A stretch of 64,000 nucleotides of DNA, taken from NCBI GenBank assembly GCA_027487675.1, contig JAIYDD010000189.1, forward strand, positions 21,914 through 85,913, read 5' to 3'. The notes beneath the pieces were generated by a model. It was not told the DNA's origin. It was given only the letters and a program-made list of their open reading frames with translations, and did no database searches. The stretch comes from Acetobacteraceae bacterium (GTDB lineage: Bacteria; Pseudomonadota; Alphaproteobacteria; Acetobacterales; Acetobacteraceae). This document shows, in pieces, positions 23,672-33,822 of this stretch. The position numbers and the translations under genes were made by a program. The stretch's first letter is position 1. Every line of letters starts with the position of its first letter.

Positions 23672-26524
23672 ATGACCGGCTCCCGTGCCGACGGCAGCAA
23701 CCCGCGCGCGCTCGGCACCAACCCCAGGGCGCAGCGCGCCCGGCCGGCCGGCGCCCAGCCTGCCCCGCCACGCCTGCTGCTGCCCGAGGCCCCGGCGCTG
23801 GTCGCCGGCTTCGGCCGCGGCGCGCTGCTGACCCCCGATGGCGAGCTGCTGACCCTGCCCGCCGCCGAGATCGCCCGCCGCCTGCGCGACCTGCCGCCGC
23901 CGATGCTGGTCCACGCGCCGGCCACCTTCCGGCGGCTCGACATCGCCCCCGTCCCGGCCTGCGACCTGCTGGAACTGCTGGCCTTCTGCCTGCCCGCCCG
24001 CCCCGCCGCGCCCACGCCGCGCGGCCTCGCGCTGGCGCTCGACCTCGACATGCCGGCGGGCGACGAGGCCGCGGCCGCGCTGCTGCCGGAACTCGCCACC
24101 TCCATCCTGCGGCTGCTCGCCGCCCGCCGTGCCGATCCGCGCCACCGCGACGCCGCGGGGCTGGCCGCCAGGCTTGGCGCCGACCTGCACTGGCCCTGGG
24201 CGCAATCCGTCCTCGCGGCGCTGGGCGAGCCGGAGGCCCGGCCGACGAACGACGCGCTGCGCGTCTGGAAGCGCCTGCCGGAATGGGAGGAGGAAGCACC
24301 CCCCCCGCCGGCCGCCCACCAGCCCATCACCGCCGCCGAGGCCCGAAGGCGCCTGGCCGACATCCTGGGCGAAGGCGCCGAGCAGCGCCCGCAGCAGGCC
24401 GACTACGCCTCCGCCGCCGCCGCCGCCTTCCAGGCCCGCACCACCGAAGGCGCGCCCAACCTGGTGCTGGCCGAGGCCGGCACCGGCACCGGCAAGACGC
24501 TCGGCTATGTCGCGCCCGCCAGCCTCTGGGCGGAACGCAACGGCGCGCCGGTCTGGATCGCCACCTTCACCCGCAACCTCCAGCGCCAGATCGACCAGGA
24601 GACGGCGCGCCTCTACCCCGACCCGGAGGAGCGCCGCCGCCGCGTCGTCGTCCGCAAGGGGCGGGAGAACTACCTCTGCCTGCTGAACATGGAGGAGGCG
24701 ACGGGTGCCGCCGGCCATCCCGGCGCGCTGCTGTCGCTGGCGCTGGTGGCGCGCTGGGCGCTGTTCACCCGCGACGGCGACCTCCAGGGCGGCGATTTTC
24801 CGGGATGGCTGTCGGAGCTGTTCGGCCCGGCCGCGGTGCTGCCGCTGGCCGACCGGCGCGGCGAATGCATCCACTCCGCCTGCAAGCATTATCGCAGCTG
24901 CTTCGTGGAGCATTCCATCCGCCGCGCGCGTTCCGCGACGCTGGTGGTGGCGAACCATGCGCTGGTGATGGTGCAGGCGGCGCTGGGCGGCGGCGAGGAT
25001 GGCCGCCCGCTGCGCCTGGTCTTCGACGAGGGCCACCACCTGTTCGACGCGGCGGATGCCGCCTTCTCCGCCGATCTCTGCGGGGGAGAGGCGGCGGAGC
25101 TGCGCCGCTGGCTGCTCGGCGCGGAAGGCGGCAGGTCCCGCGCCCGCGGCCTGGCGCGCCGGCTGGAGGAGCTGGTCGGCGACCGCCCCGATTTGCTGAT
25201 GCCGCTTGAGGAAGCCCTGCAGGCCGCCCGGGCGCTCCCCGGCCCCGGCTGGCCCTCGCGGCTCGCCGATGGCGATGGCCGCGGCGCGACGGAGGCATTC
25301 CTGGCCGCGATCCGCGCCCAGGTCCTGGCCCGCAGCGCGGCCGATGCCGCCGGCTATGGCGCGGAATGCGACCTGCACCCGCTCAACCCCGGCGTCGCCG
25401 ACGCGGCCGCCGCGCTGGAGGATGCGCTCGCCCGCCTGCACGAGCCGCTGCAGCGGCTCCGCGACCGCCTCGCCGCGCGGCTGGACGACGAGGCGGAGGA
25501 CCTCGACCTCGGCGAGCGCATCCGCATCGAGGCCGCCTGCCGGGGCCTGGAACGCCGCGCCCTGATGCCGCTCGCCGCCTGGGGCGCCATGCTGAAGACG
25601 GTGCGCGAACCCCCGCGCGCCCCAGGCGAGCGCCCCATCCATGTGGACTGGTTCGCGCTGGAACGGCGCGAGGGGCGGGAGGTGGATGCCGGCCTCCATC
25701 GCCACGCCCTCGACCCGACCGAACCGTTCGCGATGGCCGTTGCCGCGCCGGCGCATGGCGTGCTGATCACCTCCGCCACGCTGCGCGACGCCGCCGACCT
25801 GGCGGAGGACGAACCCGAGGCCGCCTGGCGCGCGGCGGAGGCCCGCACCGGCGCGATCCACCTGCCCAACCCCGCGATCCGCGCCGCCGTCGCCTCCCCC
25901 TTCGACTATGGCGCGCGCACCCGCGCCTTCGTGGTGACCGATGTCGCGAAGGACGACGCGGCGCAGATGGCGGCGGCCTATCGCGCGCTGTTCCTGGCCT
26001 CCGGCGGCGGCGGGCTCGGCCTGTTCACCGCGGTGCGCCGGCTGCGGGAAGTGCATGGCCGCATCGCCGCGCCGCTGGCCGAGGCCGGCATCCCGCTCTA
26101 CGCCCAGCACATCGACGCGATGGACAACGCCACGCTGGTGGATGTCTTCCGCGCCGAGGAAGCCTCCTGCCTGCTGGGCACGGATGCGATGCGGGATGGC
26201 GTGGACGTGCCGGGGCGGTCGCTGCGCCTGCTGGTCTTCGACCGCGTGCCCTGGCCGCGCCCGACCATCCTGCACCGCGAACGCCGGCTGCACCTGAGCG
26301 AAGGCCGGCCGAAATCGCATGACGACGCCATCGCCCGCCACCGCCTGCGCCAGGCCTTCGGCCGGCTGATCCGGCGGGCCGACGACAAGGGCGTCTTCGT
26401 GCTGCTCGACCGCTCCTGCCCCTCGCGCCTGCTGGCCGGGCTGCCGGACGGCGTGCTGATCCGCCGCCTCGGGCTGCGCGACGCCATCGAGGCGACGCGC
26501 GGCTTCCTGGCCGAGGCGGATTGA
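23672..26524 (+). CDS. DinG/XPD-family ATP-dependent DNA helicase
   Basis: 950 residues. The N-terminal 230 residues are an extra, poorly conserved domain; the helicase follows with Walker A LAEAGTGTGKT (near 269-276), an FeS cysteine set (YLCLLN and ECIHSACKHYRSCF), the DEAH-type box VFDEGHHLF, and C-terminal motif VI-like RHRLRQAFGRLIRRADDKG. This is the DinG/XPD layout, a 5'-3' helicase acting on R-loops and repair intermediates. The ATG at 23672 is used; the ORF track extends the frame upstream through the HdrB gene, which is not credible. Confidence 0.9.
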   Translation: MTGSRADGSNPRALGTNPRAQRARPAGAQPAPPRLLLPEAPALVAGFGRGALLTPDGELLTLPAAEIARRLRDLPPPMLVHAPATFRRLDIAPVPACDLLELLAFCLPARPAAPTPRGLALALDLDMPAGDEAAAALLPELATSILRLLAARRADPRHRDAAGLAARLGADLHWPWAQSVLAALGEPEARPTNDALRVWKRLPEWEEEAPPPPAAHQPITAAEARRRLADILGEGAEQRPQQADYASAAAAAFQARTTEGAPNLVLAEAGTGTGKTLGYVAPASLWAERNGAPVWIATFTRNLQRQIDQETARLYPDPEERRRRVVVRKGRENYLCLLNMEEATGAAGHPGALLSLALVARWALFTRDGDLQGGDFPGWLSELFGPAAVLPLADRRGECIHSACKHYRSCFVEHSIRRARSATLVVANHALVMVQAALGGGEDGRPLRLVFDEGHHLFDAADAAFSADLCGGEAAELRRWLLGAEGGRSRARGLARRLEELVGDRPDLLMPLEEALQAARALPGPGWPSRLADGDGRGATEAFLAAIRAQVLARSAADAAGYGAECDLHPLNPGVADAAAALEDALARLHEPLQRLRDRLAARLDDEAEDLDLGERIRIEAACRGLERRALMPLAAWGAMLKTVREPPRAPGERPIHVDWFALERREGREVDAGLHRHALDPTEPFAMAVAAPAHGVLITSATLRDAADLAEDEPEAAWRAAEARTGAIHLPNPAIRAAVASPFDYGARTRAFVVTDVAKDDAAQMAAAYRALFLASGGGGLGLFTAVRRLREVHGRIAAPLAEAGIPLYAQHIDAMDNATLVDVFRAEEASCLLGTDAMRDGVDVPGRSLRLLVFDRVPWPRPTILHRERRLHLSEGRPKSHDDAIARHRLRQAFGRLIRRADDKGVFVLLDRSCPSRLLAGLPDGVLIRRLGLRDAIEATRGFLAEAD

Positions 26525-26719
26525 AGCCGGGGCCGAAGCGGGCTGGCACCGCACGGCGTGCGCGACGCGATGCGCGGGGTTGCCGCGACATCGCGCCCCG
26601 TCGCGGTGCAGGGCTGCGCTGCACGCTGCGCCGGGGGCGGCCGGCCCTGGACCCTGGCCGAAGGCAGCCGCCCCGGATGCCGGGCGGCGTGGATGGGTCG
26701 GCCTGGACGCCGCCCGGGA

Positions 26720-29700
26720 TCAGCCCGCCGGCGGCGGCCGCCGCAATGCGCGCGCCCGCCGCGGGGCCTCCGCCGCCGGCTTGCGCGTGCGCCCCGTCCG
26801 CGCCTGCACCCAATGCTCGCCCTTCAGCTTGTAGGCGGCGCCGCAATGGAACGCGACGTGCCGCCGCAGCACGGACCGGTGCAGGATCGTGACGCCCGCC
26901 AGCCACTCCGCCGGCGGCAGCGGGGCGGCGGCGAGTTCCGCCACGAAGGCGCGGGAGAACATGCCCGGACCGGTGGCCAGCCAGATCCCGTCCGGATCGC
27001 GGCGGAGCATCGCCGACGACGCCATGTCGAAGGCGCGCCGCAGCAGCGGATGGCCCGGCGCGCAGCCGAGGAAGTTGTTGCCGAGGCTGCCGAGATCCTC
27101 GTGGAAGCCGACGAAGCCGGTGCCGGTGCGCGCGAAGCCGTCCAGCGGCGCCAGGCAGCGGTCGTCGGCATCGGCATAGAAGCCGCCGCGGCTGAGCAGC
27201 AGCACGGTGCGGAAGACGTCGGCGCGCTGCGCCGGGACGCGGATGCGGGCGAAGCGGTCGGCCAGCGGCGCGCCGAATTCCTCGCGGATCAGCGCCAGCG
27301 CGCTTTCGTCGTCATGCACGGTGTGGACATAGCCGGGGTTCATCTCCGCCCATGTCCGGGTCAGGGCGGCGACGTCGGGCGGCAGATCCTTCGTGTTCCA
27401 GTATTGCGCGATGGTGCGCGGGATGGTGGCGTCGTCGGGGCGCGGCGGCGGCGGTTCGCGCGTGGCGATCAGCCCGGCGCGCGCCAGCGCCAGCAGGGTG
27501 GTCACCGCCGCGGCGGTGGAATCGGGGAAGCGCCGGGCGATGTCGAGCAGCGGCGCCACCGCCGCCGCTTGCGGCGTGCCGCGCAGCGCCCGCAACTCGG
27601 CCAGCGCCGCGGCGTCCAGCTCGAAATCGTCCAGGATCGGGCCGTAGAAGCCCTGCGAGTAATGCGGGGAGGCGCCACGCAGCAGCGCCGCCGCCGCGTC
27701 GCGCCGGTGCGCGTCCTTCAGCAGCTGCCGCGCCTCCCGCGTCTCCAGCCGCAGCATCTGCAGCTGCGCCAGCTGCAGCCGCGCGCCGTTGTCGGCGGGA
27801 TGGATCGAGATCGCCTCCCGGCAGGCGGGGGCCGCCTCGTCCAGCCGCCAATCCTCGGCGGCCAGCAGCGCGCGGCACAGCGCGACATGCCCCGCTTCCG
27901 CGTCGTTCACCGGCCGCGCGGCATCGAGGCAGGCCTCCGCCTCGGCGATGTTGCCCAGCAGCAGCTCCAGGCGGAAGCGCAGCGACCAGACCCAGAACTG
28001 CTCCGGCGCCTCCGCCAGGTGGCGCCGGGCGAGCGCCAGCGCCTCGGGCAGCAGGCCGGCGCGGCGCAGCAGGTCGATGCGGCGGACGCGCGTTTCGGCG
28101 GTGGAGACATGCGCGGCCTCCCACCCGTCCACCACGGCCAGCGCCGCCTCCAGATCCCCCGCCTCGCCGAGCAGCTGGGCGAGCTCCATGGCGACGACCT
28201 GGTCATGCGGATGCGCCTCGGCGGCCTCGCGCAGCAGGCGCAGCGCCTCGTCGCCATCGGCGGCCAGGCGGGCCTGCAGCGCCAGTTGCAGCAAAGCGGG
28301 GGCGAAGCGCGGACGATGCTCCAGCGCCTGCCGGAACAGCCGCGCAGCCTCCCCGGGGCGCGCGGCGTTGCGCGTCTCGATGCCGAGCTCGACCAGGGTG
28401 GCGGGGTCGTTCGGCGCCAGCTCCACGGCGCGGCGGAAGGCCTGCAGCGACGCCTCCGGCCGGCTGGCGGCGCGTTCGGTCAGGCCGATGCTGGCCCAGG
28501 CGCGCGCTTCCTCCGCCCCCGGGCGCAGCAGCGGCGCCAGCACCTCGGCCGCGCGCGCATGGGCGCTGACCTGGCGGAACGCCGCCGCCGCCTGCAGCAG
28601 CCAGGCGGCATCGCCGGTCGCGGCCGCGCGCTCGAACCAGTCGAGCGCCGCCGCGCGGTCGGAGCGCGCCCGGGCGCAGAGGCCGAGGCCGATCATGCAG
28701 CCGGCGCTGCGCGGGTCCTGTTCGAGCCCGGCGCGGAACTCGACCTCCGCCTCCGCCACCCGGCCGAGCAGCCGCAGCTCCGTCCCCAGCTCGAAGCGCA
28801 GCCGGGGATTGGCGGGGGTGGCGGCGACGGCGCGGCGGAACCACTCGGCCGCGCCGCCCGAGTTGCCGCGCGCCCGCGCGCAATGGCCGAGGCCGGCCAG
28901 CGCCGCCGGATTGGCGGGCTCCAGCGCCAGGGCGCGGCCGAAGGCCGCTTCCGCCTCGTCCAGCCGGCCGAGCATCCGCAGCTCCGTGCCCAGCTGCATC
29001 TGCGCGCCGGCATGGCGCGGCGCGGCGCGGCACACCGCCTCGAAGGCCGCCAGCGCGGCCGCGCTGTCGCCCCGCGCGCGCGCGACGAGGCCCAGGCCGA
29101 TGCACGCGCCGGGATTGCCCGGATCGGTCGCCAGCACCCGGCGATAGGCCTCCTCCGCCTCCTCGTTCCGGCCGGCGCCGCGCAGCTCCGTGCCCAGCTC
29201 GATCAGCGTGCCGAGATGCCAGGGCGCGGCCTCGGCGGCCTGGCGGAAGCGGGCGATCGCCATGCCGCTGTCGCCGGCCGCCCGGGCACAGAGGGCAAGG
29301 CCGATGATCGCCGGGTGGTAGTCCGCATCGACCATCAGGGCGCGGCGGAAGGCCGCCTCGGCCTGGGGCAGCCGGCGGACATTGCGCAGCTCCGTGCCGA
29401 ATTCGACCTGCAGCGCGGGCTGGCGTGGCGCGGCGTCGGCGGCGCGCCGGAACCAGCCGAGCGCGACCGCGCCCTCGCCTCGCGCGCGGGCGCAATGGCC
29501 GAGCCCCGCCAGCACCGTCGGGTTCTCTTCCTCCAGGCGCAGGGCGCGGCGGTAGGCGGCCTCGGCCTCCGCGAAGCGGCCATCGGCGCGCAGCTCGTTG
29601 GCCAGCTCGACCTGGTGGGGCAGCTGGCCGGGCGCGGTGTCCGCCGCCTGCTTCAGCCAGCGCAGCGCGACGGCGCGTTCCCCGCGCAGCCTTGCAGCAA

Positions 29701-29983
29701 GGCCGAGGCCGTGCATCGCCCCGGCATGGCCGGGATCGGCGGCGAGCACGCGCAGCCAGAAGGGCTCCGCGGCGGCGTGGTTGCCGGCGGCCTGCAGCGC
29801 CGTGGCGCGCTGGATGTCGGCCGCGAGCGCCACCGGGTCCGGCGGCGGCGGCGGGGCAGGGGTGGCGGCACCCGGCCATGCCGGCTTCGCCGGCGCCTGC
29901 CGCGGCTGCGCCGGCGCGCCGGGCGCGGCCGATGCCGGGCCGGGCGGTGCTTTCGGCGGCGGGTTGCGCGGCGGCGCGGCCAT
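26720..29983 (-). CDS. large TPR protein with C-terminal DXD glycosyltransferase
   Basis: 1087 residues. After a proline-rich head (residues 1-40), more than a dozen TPR-type repeats of about 34 residues run to about 770 (GLGHCARARG, GTELR and AEAAYRRAL recur). The last 250 residues are a Gly_transf_sug-type glycosyltransferase: IPRTIAQYWNTKDLPPDV, then RADVFRTVLLLSRGGFYADAD with the DXD-like ADADDR, and GMFSRAF. Such proteins modify proteins or surface glycans, using the TPRs to bind substrate. The ATG at 29983 follows GAGGAG. It is convergent with the helicase gene. Confidence 0.85.
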   Translation of the reverse strand: MAAPPRNPPPKAPPGPASAAPGAPAQPRQAPAKPAWPGAATPAPPPPPDPVALAADIQRATALQAAGNHAAAEPFWLRVLAADPGHAGAMHGLGLAARLRGERAVALRWLKQAADTAPGQLPHQVELANELRADGRFAEAEAAYRRALRLEEENPTVLAGLGHCARARGEGAVALGWFRRAADAAPRQPALQVEFGTELRNVRRLPQAEAAFRRALMVDADYHPAIIGLALCARAAGDSGMAIARFRQAAEAAPWHLGTLIELGTELRGAGRNEEAEEAYRRVLATDPGNPGACIGLGLVARARGDSAAALAAFEAVCRAAPRHAGAQMQLGTELRMLGRLDEAEAAFGRALALEPANPAALAGLGHCARARGNSGGAAEWFRRAVAATPANPRLRFELGTELRLLGRVAEAEVEFRAGLEQDPRSAGCMIGLGLCARARSDRAAALDWFERAAATGDAAWLLQAAAAFRQVSAHARAAEVLAPLLRPGAEEARAWASIGLTERAASRPEASLQAFRRAVELAPNDPATLVELGIETRNAARPGEAARLFRQALEHRPRFAPALLQLALQARLAADGDEALRLLREAAEAHPHDQVVAMELAQLLGEAGDLEAALAVVDGWEAAHVSTAETRVRRIDLLRRAGLLPEALALARRHLAEAPEQFWVWSLRFRLELLLGNIAEAEACLDAARPVNDAEAGHVALCRALLAAEDWRLDEAAPACREAISIHPADNGARLQLAQLQMLRLETREARQLLKDAHRRDAAAALLRGASPHYSQGFYGPILDDFELDAAALAELRALRGTPQAAAVAPLLDIARRFPDSTAAAVTTLLALARAGLIATREPPPPRPDDATIPRTIAQYWNTKDLPPDVAALTRTWAEMNPGYVHTVHDDESALALIREEFGAPLADRFARIRVPAQRADVFRTVLLLSRGGFYADADDRCLAPLDGFARTGTGFVGFHEDLGSLGNNFLGCAPGHPLLRRAFDMASSAMLRRDPDGIWLATGPGMFSRAFVAELAAAPLPPAEWLAGVTILHRSVLRRHVAFHCGAAYKLKGEHWVQARTGRTRKPAAEAPRRARALRRPPPAG

Positions 29984-30126
29984 GGGCTCCTCTGCGGCAA
30001 GCGGCGTGCGGGCGCGTCCTGGCCTGTCCGGCAGGAAAGGGCGGCGCGCCGACGGAATCAAGGGGCGGTTGGCGCGGCGCCCGGGCGTCTCGCCCGTCGG
30101 TGGAGTGTCCTGTGCGCCGCGACCGG

Positions 30127-30627
30127 CTACCCGGCCGCGATCACCTCCAGCAGGCCGGGCACCGCCAGCGCGGCGAAGGTGCGGGCGGCCTGGATGTCGG
30201 CTTCCCCGTAGAAGCCGGCTTCGTGCAGCAGGTTGATGGTGCCCAGGCTGCGGCCGTTCCAGCGCACCGGCACGTTCAGCACGCTTTCGCAGCCCAGGCT
30301 GCGGATCAACTCGTGGTCGAAGAAGACATCGCTGATGTCGGCATAGGTCCGGCCGATGTAGCACTCGCCCTCGTCCAGCACGCGGCGGAACCAGTGGGTC
30401 GGGTTGATCGGCTTGCGGCCGCCGACCGGATAGGCCTCCGGCATGTTGGAGTAGTAGCGCTGGCTCTCGGCCGCGCCCGGATGGATCACCAGGATGGTGA
30501 ACAGCCTGTGCCCGATGGCGGCGGCCATCGCCCCGTCCAGCGCGGCGAACAGCGCCGCGGGCTGGCCCGGCAGCGCGGCGGCGGCGGCGACGGCGGCGAT
30601 CTGCGGGGCGGGGTCGGGGCGGGTCAT
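30127..30627 (-). CDS. GAF-domain protein coupled to the Liv transporter
   Basis: 166 residues forming essentially one GAF domain: LFTILVIHPGAAESQRYYSN, then EGECYIGRTYADI and LGCESVLNVPVRWNGRSLGTINLL. GAF domains bind small molecules or cyclic nucleotides. There is no output domain. Its ATG overlaps the permease stop by 4 bases, so it is the last gene of the transporter operon and may sense or sequester the transported ligand. That role is inference. Confidence 0.82.
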   Translation of the reverse strand: MTRPDPAPQIAAVAAAAALPGQPAALFAALDGAMAAAIGHRLFTILVIHPGAAESQRYYSNMPEAYPVGGRKPINPTHWFRRVLDEGECYIGRTYADISDVFFDHELIRSLGCESVLNVPVRWNGRSLGTINLLHEAGFYGEADIQAARTFAALAVPGLLEVIAAG

Positions 30628-31538
30628 GGCGTGGCCTTCGGGGCGTGGAGCGTGCGGGTGCGTTCGGGGATCAGCCCCTGCGGCCGGAGCCGCAGCAGCA
30701 GGATGAGCGAGAGGGCGATGATCCCCTCCCGCAGCGCCGCCTTCTGCACCGGCGAGACGCCGGGCACCGCGGCGGCCAGGAAGCGCGTGCCTTCCAGCAG
30801 CACCAGCACCAGCACCGCGCCGAGCACCGCCCCGCGCATCGAGCCCACCCCGCCCGCGGTCAGCGCGAGCACGACGTAGATCGTCAGCAGCGGCGCGAAG
30901 CCGTCGGGCGCGATGTAGGCGTTGTAGTGGGCGTAGAGCGCGCCCGACAGGCCGACGATCGCCGCACCCAGGCAGAAGGCGCGCACCTTGAACCACAGCA
31001 CGGGCTTGCCGGCCACCGCGGCCACGTCCTCGTCCTCCCGCACCGCGCGCAGCACGCGGCCGAAGGGGGAATGCGACAGCCGCGCGAGCAGCAGGAAGCC
31101 GATGGCGACCGCGGTCCAGACGATCGCCAGGAAGACCAGGTTGAATTCCTGCGGCGTGACCGCGCCGCGCCAGGGCCCGGGGATGCCGCTGATGCCGTCC
31201 GTGCCGTTGGTCAGCCAGATCTCGTTGCTGGCCACCAGGCGGATCACCTCGGCGAAGCCGAGCGTGACGATGGCGAGGTAGTCGCCGCGCAGCCGCGCCA
31301 CGATCACCGCCATCGCCGCCCCCGCCGCCGCCGCCAGCGCGGCACCCGCCGCCCAGCCGAGCGGCATCGGCCACATCAGCTTCGTGGTCAGCAGCGCCGA
31401 GGCATAGGCGCCGACGGCGAAGAAGCCGACCAGCCCCAGGTTCACCATGCCGGCGAGGCCCCAGATGACGTTCAGCCCCAGCGCCATCAGCGCGTAGAAG
31501 CCGGCGAAGACCAGCATCGCGACGAGATAGGCTTCCAT
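30624..31538 (-). CDS. livM: branched-chain amino acid type ABC permease (LivM)
   Basis: 304 residues with 8-9 membrane helices. LivM family blocks are WGLAGMVNLGLVGFFAVGAY, YLAIVTLGFAEVIRL and ALTAGGVGSMRGAVLGA. It forms the membrane channel with LivH. The start ATG 31538 overlaps the LivH stop by one base. The true substrate could be amino acids, amides or urea-like compounds; the family name only gives the fold. Confidence 0.92.
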   Translation of the reverse strand: MEAYLVAMLVFAGFYALMALGLNVIWGLAGMVNLGLVGFFAVGAYASALLTTKLMWPMPLGWAAGAALAAAAGAAMAVIVARLRGDYLAIVTLGFAEVIRLVASNEIWLTNGTDGISGIPGPWRGAVTPQEFNLVFLAIVWTAVAIGFLLLARLSHSPFGRVLRAVREDEDVAAVAGKPVLWFKVRAFCLGAAIVGLSGALYAHYNAYIAPDGFAPLLTIYVVLALTAGGVGSMRGAVLGAVLVLVLLEGTRFLAAAVPGVSPVQKAALREGIIALSLILLLRLRPQGLIPERTRTLHAPKATP

Positions 31539-32410
31539 CAGCCGCGCGCCCCGAGCAGCCCCTGCGGGCGCAGCATCAGCACCAGCAGGATCGCCAGGAA
31601 GGCGGTGACGGTGCGGTAGGCGGGTTCGAGCAGCACCGACGACATCTCCTCGCCGATGCCGACCACCATGGCACCCAGCGCGGCGCCGGGGATCGACCCC
31701 AGCCCGCCCACCACCGCGGCCGCGAAGACCGACAGCACGACGCGGAAGCCGGTCAGCGGATCGATCGAGGTGTCGAGCCCGATCAGCATCCCCCCGAAGC
31801 CCGCGAGCCCGGCGCCGATGAAGACCGCGACGCGCGCGATGCGGTCGGGATCCACGCCCTTGATGTCGGCGAGGGTGGGGTTGTCGGCCACCGCGCGCAT
31901 GGCGCGGCCGAGCCGCGTGAAGGCCAGCAGCAGGAACAGCGCGCCGGCGGTGGCCAGCGCATAGAGCGTGTTGGCCAGCTGCTGCGGGCCGATGCGGATG
32001 CCGTCGAAGCGCCAGTCGCGCAGCACCGGCAGGTCGTAGCCGCGCAGCTCGTTGCCGAAGAAGAAGCGCACGACATTCTCGAGCAGCAGGGTCAGCGCGA
32101 CGGAGGCGATGGCGACCGTCAGCGGGCCGGCGGGGCGCAGCGGCTTCAGCGCGGCCTCCTCGGCCAGCAGCCCCGCCGCGCCGGCGACGAGGAAGGCCGC
32201 CATCAGCGCGACGCCGGCCGGCAGGCCCCATTGCGCATTGGCGACCCAGCCGGCGAAGGCGCCGATGGTGGCGAAGCCGGCCACCGCGAAGTTCGGGTAG
32301 CGCAGCACGGCGAAGATGCAGTTGAAGCCGATGGCGGGCAGCATCAGCAGGCTGCCCGCCATCACGCCGTTCAGCAGGATCTGCACGACGTCGCGCCAGT
32401 CTTGGATCAC
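31538..32410 (-). CDS. livH: branched-chain amino acid type ABC permease (LivH)
   Basis: 290 residues, polytopic. The start MIQDWRDVVQILLNGVMAGSLLMLPAIGFNCIFAV and the later RVVLSVFAAAVVGGLGSIPGAALGAMVVGIGEE fit LivH. It pairs with LivM. A 142-base gap with two small GC hairpins separates it from the binding-protein gene upstream, which may tune the ratio of binding protein to permease. Confidence 0.92.
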   Translation of the reverse strand: MIQDWRDVVQILLNGVMAGSLLMLPAIGFNCIFAVLRYPNFAVAGFATIGAFAGWVANAQWGLPAGVALMAAFLVAGAAGLLAEEAALKPLRPAGPLTVAIASVALTLLLENVVRFFFGNELRGYDLPVLRDWRFDGIRIGPQQLANTLYALATAGALFLLLAFTRLGRAMRAVADNPTLADIKGVDPDRIARVAVFIGAGLAGFGGMLIGLDTSIDPLTGFRVVLSVFAAAVVGGLGSIPGAALGAMVVGIGEEMSSVLLEPAYRTVTAFLAILLVLMLRPQGLLGARG

Positions 32411-32552
32411 TTTTTCTGTGCCCTCAGGCGCCGGGCGGCCGCTCCGCGGCCTTGGCTCGCCGCATAAGCGGCGGCGGCCGTTCGGCCGCTCGGCCCGCAG
32501 TGCGGGCCGCCAGCCCCAGCCTGGCGGATGGCGCTGCGTCGGGCGAGCGGGC

Positions 32553-33773
32553 TCACGTCAGCTCCATCAGCTCGAAGCGCCCGCCGGCGGCGCGCTCGTA
32601 GCGGAACTTCGTGCCGCGGATGTCGCCGCGCTCGTCGAAATCCACGGGGCCGGAGGCGCCGTCGAAATTCACCGCGCGCCCGGCCGCGATGGCCCGCAGC
32701 CCGTCCGTCACGTTGTCCACCACCGCGCCGTCGCCGGCGGCGATGCGGCGGACGTTGTCGCGGATCGCGATGCCCGTCGCATCGCCCGCCTGCGCCGCGG
32801 CCAGGATCGCCAGCGTCGCATGGTCATGCGTCTGCGCGCTGTAGGGATCCACCTCGACATTGCCGAAGCGCGTCTGCAGGCGGCGGAAGGCGCCGGACTG
32901 CACGTCCGGGCTCGGCTGCCAGGTCATGACGCCGTTGGTCACCTCGTTCGGCAGCGTCTCGAAGCTGCGCTGCGTCAGGGCATAGGCCGGCGTGAAGCGC
33001 CGCCCGTCGAAGCCGGCGCGGAACAGCTCGCGCAGCAGGATCGTGACATCGGGCAGGTAGCCGTTGAGGAACACCGTGTCGGCGCGCGAGCGCATGATCT
33101 GGTCCACCTCCGTGCGGAAGGCGGTCTTGTCGCGCTCATAGACGATGTAGCCGGCGACAGCGCCGCCCGAGACGCCGCGCATCTTCTCGACCAGCACGTC
33201 CTGGCTCGATTGCGCGAAGGGCGATTGCGCGGCCAGGTGGAAGATGCGCCGCGCGCCCTGGCGGATCAGGAAGTCCGCCCCCGTCGCGATCTGCAGCCGG
33301 CTGTTGGGCTGGGTGCGGAAGATGTAGCCCTGGTGCGGCAGCAGCGTGATGGAATCCGCGCCCGAGACGGTGAACAGCGGCAGCCGGTTCTCCCAGCACA
33401 GCGGCGCGACGGCGGTGGTCACGCTGCTCGCCCAGGTGCCCATGATGGCGGAGACGCGGTCCACGTCGATCAGCTTGCGCGCGCCGCGCACGCCGGCGTC
33501 CGGGTTGGTCTGGTCGTCTTCCGCCACCACGCGGATCTGCCGGCCCCCCTGGCGCGTCGGTATGCCGCCGGCGGCGTTCGCCTCGTCCACCACCTGCTGG
33601 ATGGCGCGCAGCATCGCCGGGCCATAGGGCCCGCCCGCGCCGGTCAGCGGCGGCAGCGCGCCGAACACCACCGGCGCGCCTTGCCCGAAAGCCTTGCCGC
33701 CGATGGCGAAGCTGCCCACGGCACCCGCGGCGCCGAGCAGGGCGCCGCGGCGCCCGATCATGGTCCTGGTCAT
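32553..33773 (-). CDS. livK: Liv-type periplasmic substrate-binding protein
   Basis: 406 residues. The N-terminus MTRTMIGRRGALLGAAGAVGSFAIGG looks like a Tat or long Sec signal peptide with twin basic residues, followed by the type I periplasmic binding fold: VVFGALPPLTGAGGPYGPAML, DDQTNPDAGVRGARKLID, and GTWASSVTTAVAPLC. It delivers ligand to LivHM. The ligand is not evident; the family covers leucine-type amino acids, amides, aromatic acids and others. Confidence 0.9.
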   Translation of the reverse strand: MTRTMIGRRGALLGAAGAVGSFAIGGKAFGQGAPVVFGALPPLTGAGGPYGPAMLRAIQQVVDEANAAGGIPTRQGGRQIRVVAEDDQTNPDAGVRGARKLIDVDRVSAIMGTWASSVTTAVAPLCWENRLPLFTVSGADSITLLPHQGYIFRTQPNSRLQIATGADFLIRQGARRIFHLAAQSPFAQSSQDVLVEKMRGVSGGAVAGYIVYERDKTAFRTEVDQIMRSRADTVFLNGYLPDVTILLRELFRAGFDGRRFTPAYALTQRSFETLPNEVTNGVMTWQPSPDVQSGAFRRLQTRFGNVEVDPYSAQTHDHATLAILAAAQAGDATGIAIRDNVRRIAAGDGAVVDNVTDGLRAIAAGRAVNFDGASGPVDFDERGDIRGTKFRYERAAGGRFELMELT

Positions 33774-33822
33774 CCGATGCTCTCCCCCGAGACCTTTCCG
33801 GTCCCCGAAACTCTATCCCCGC

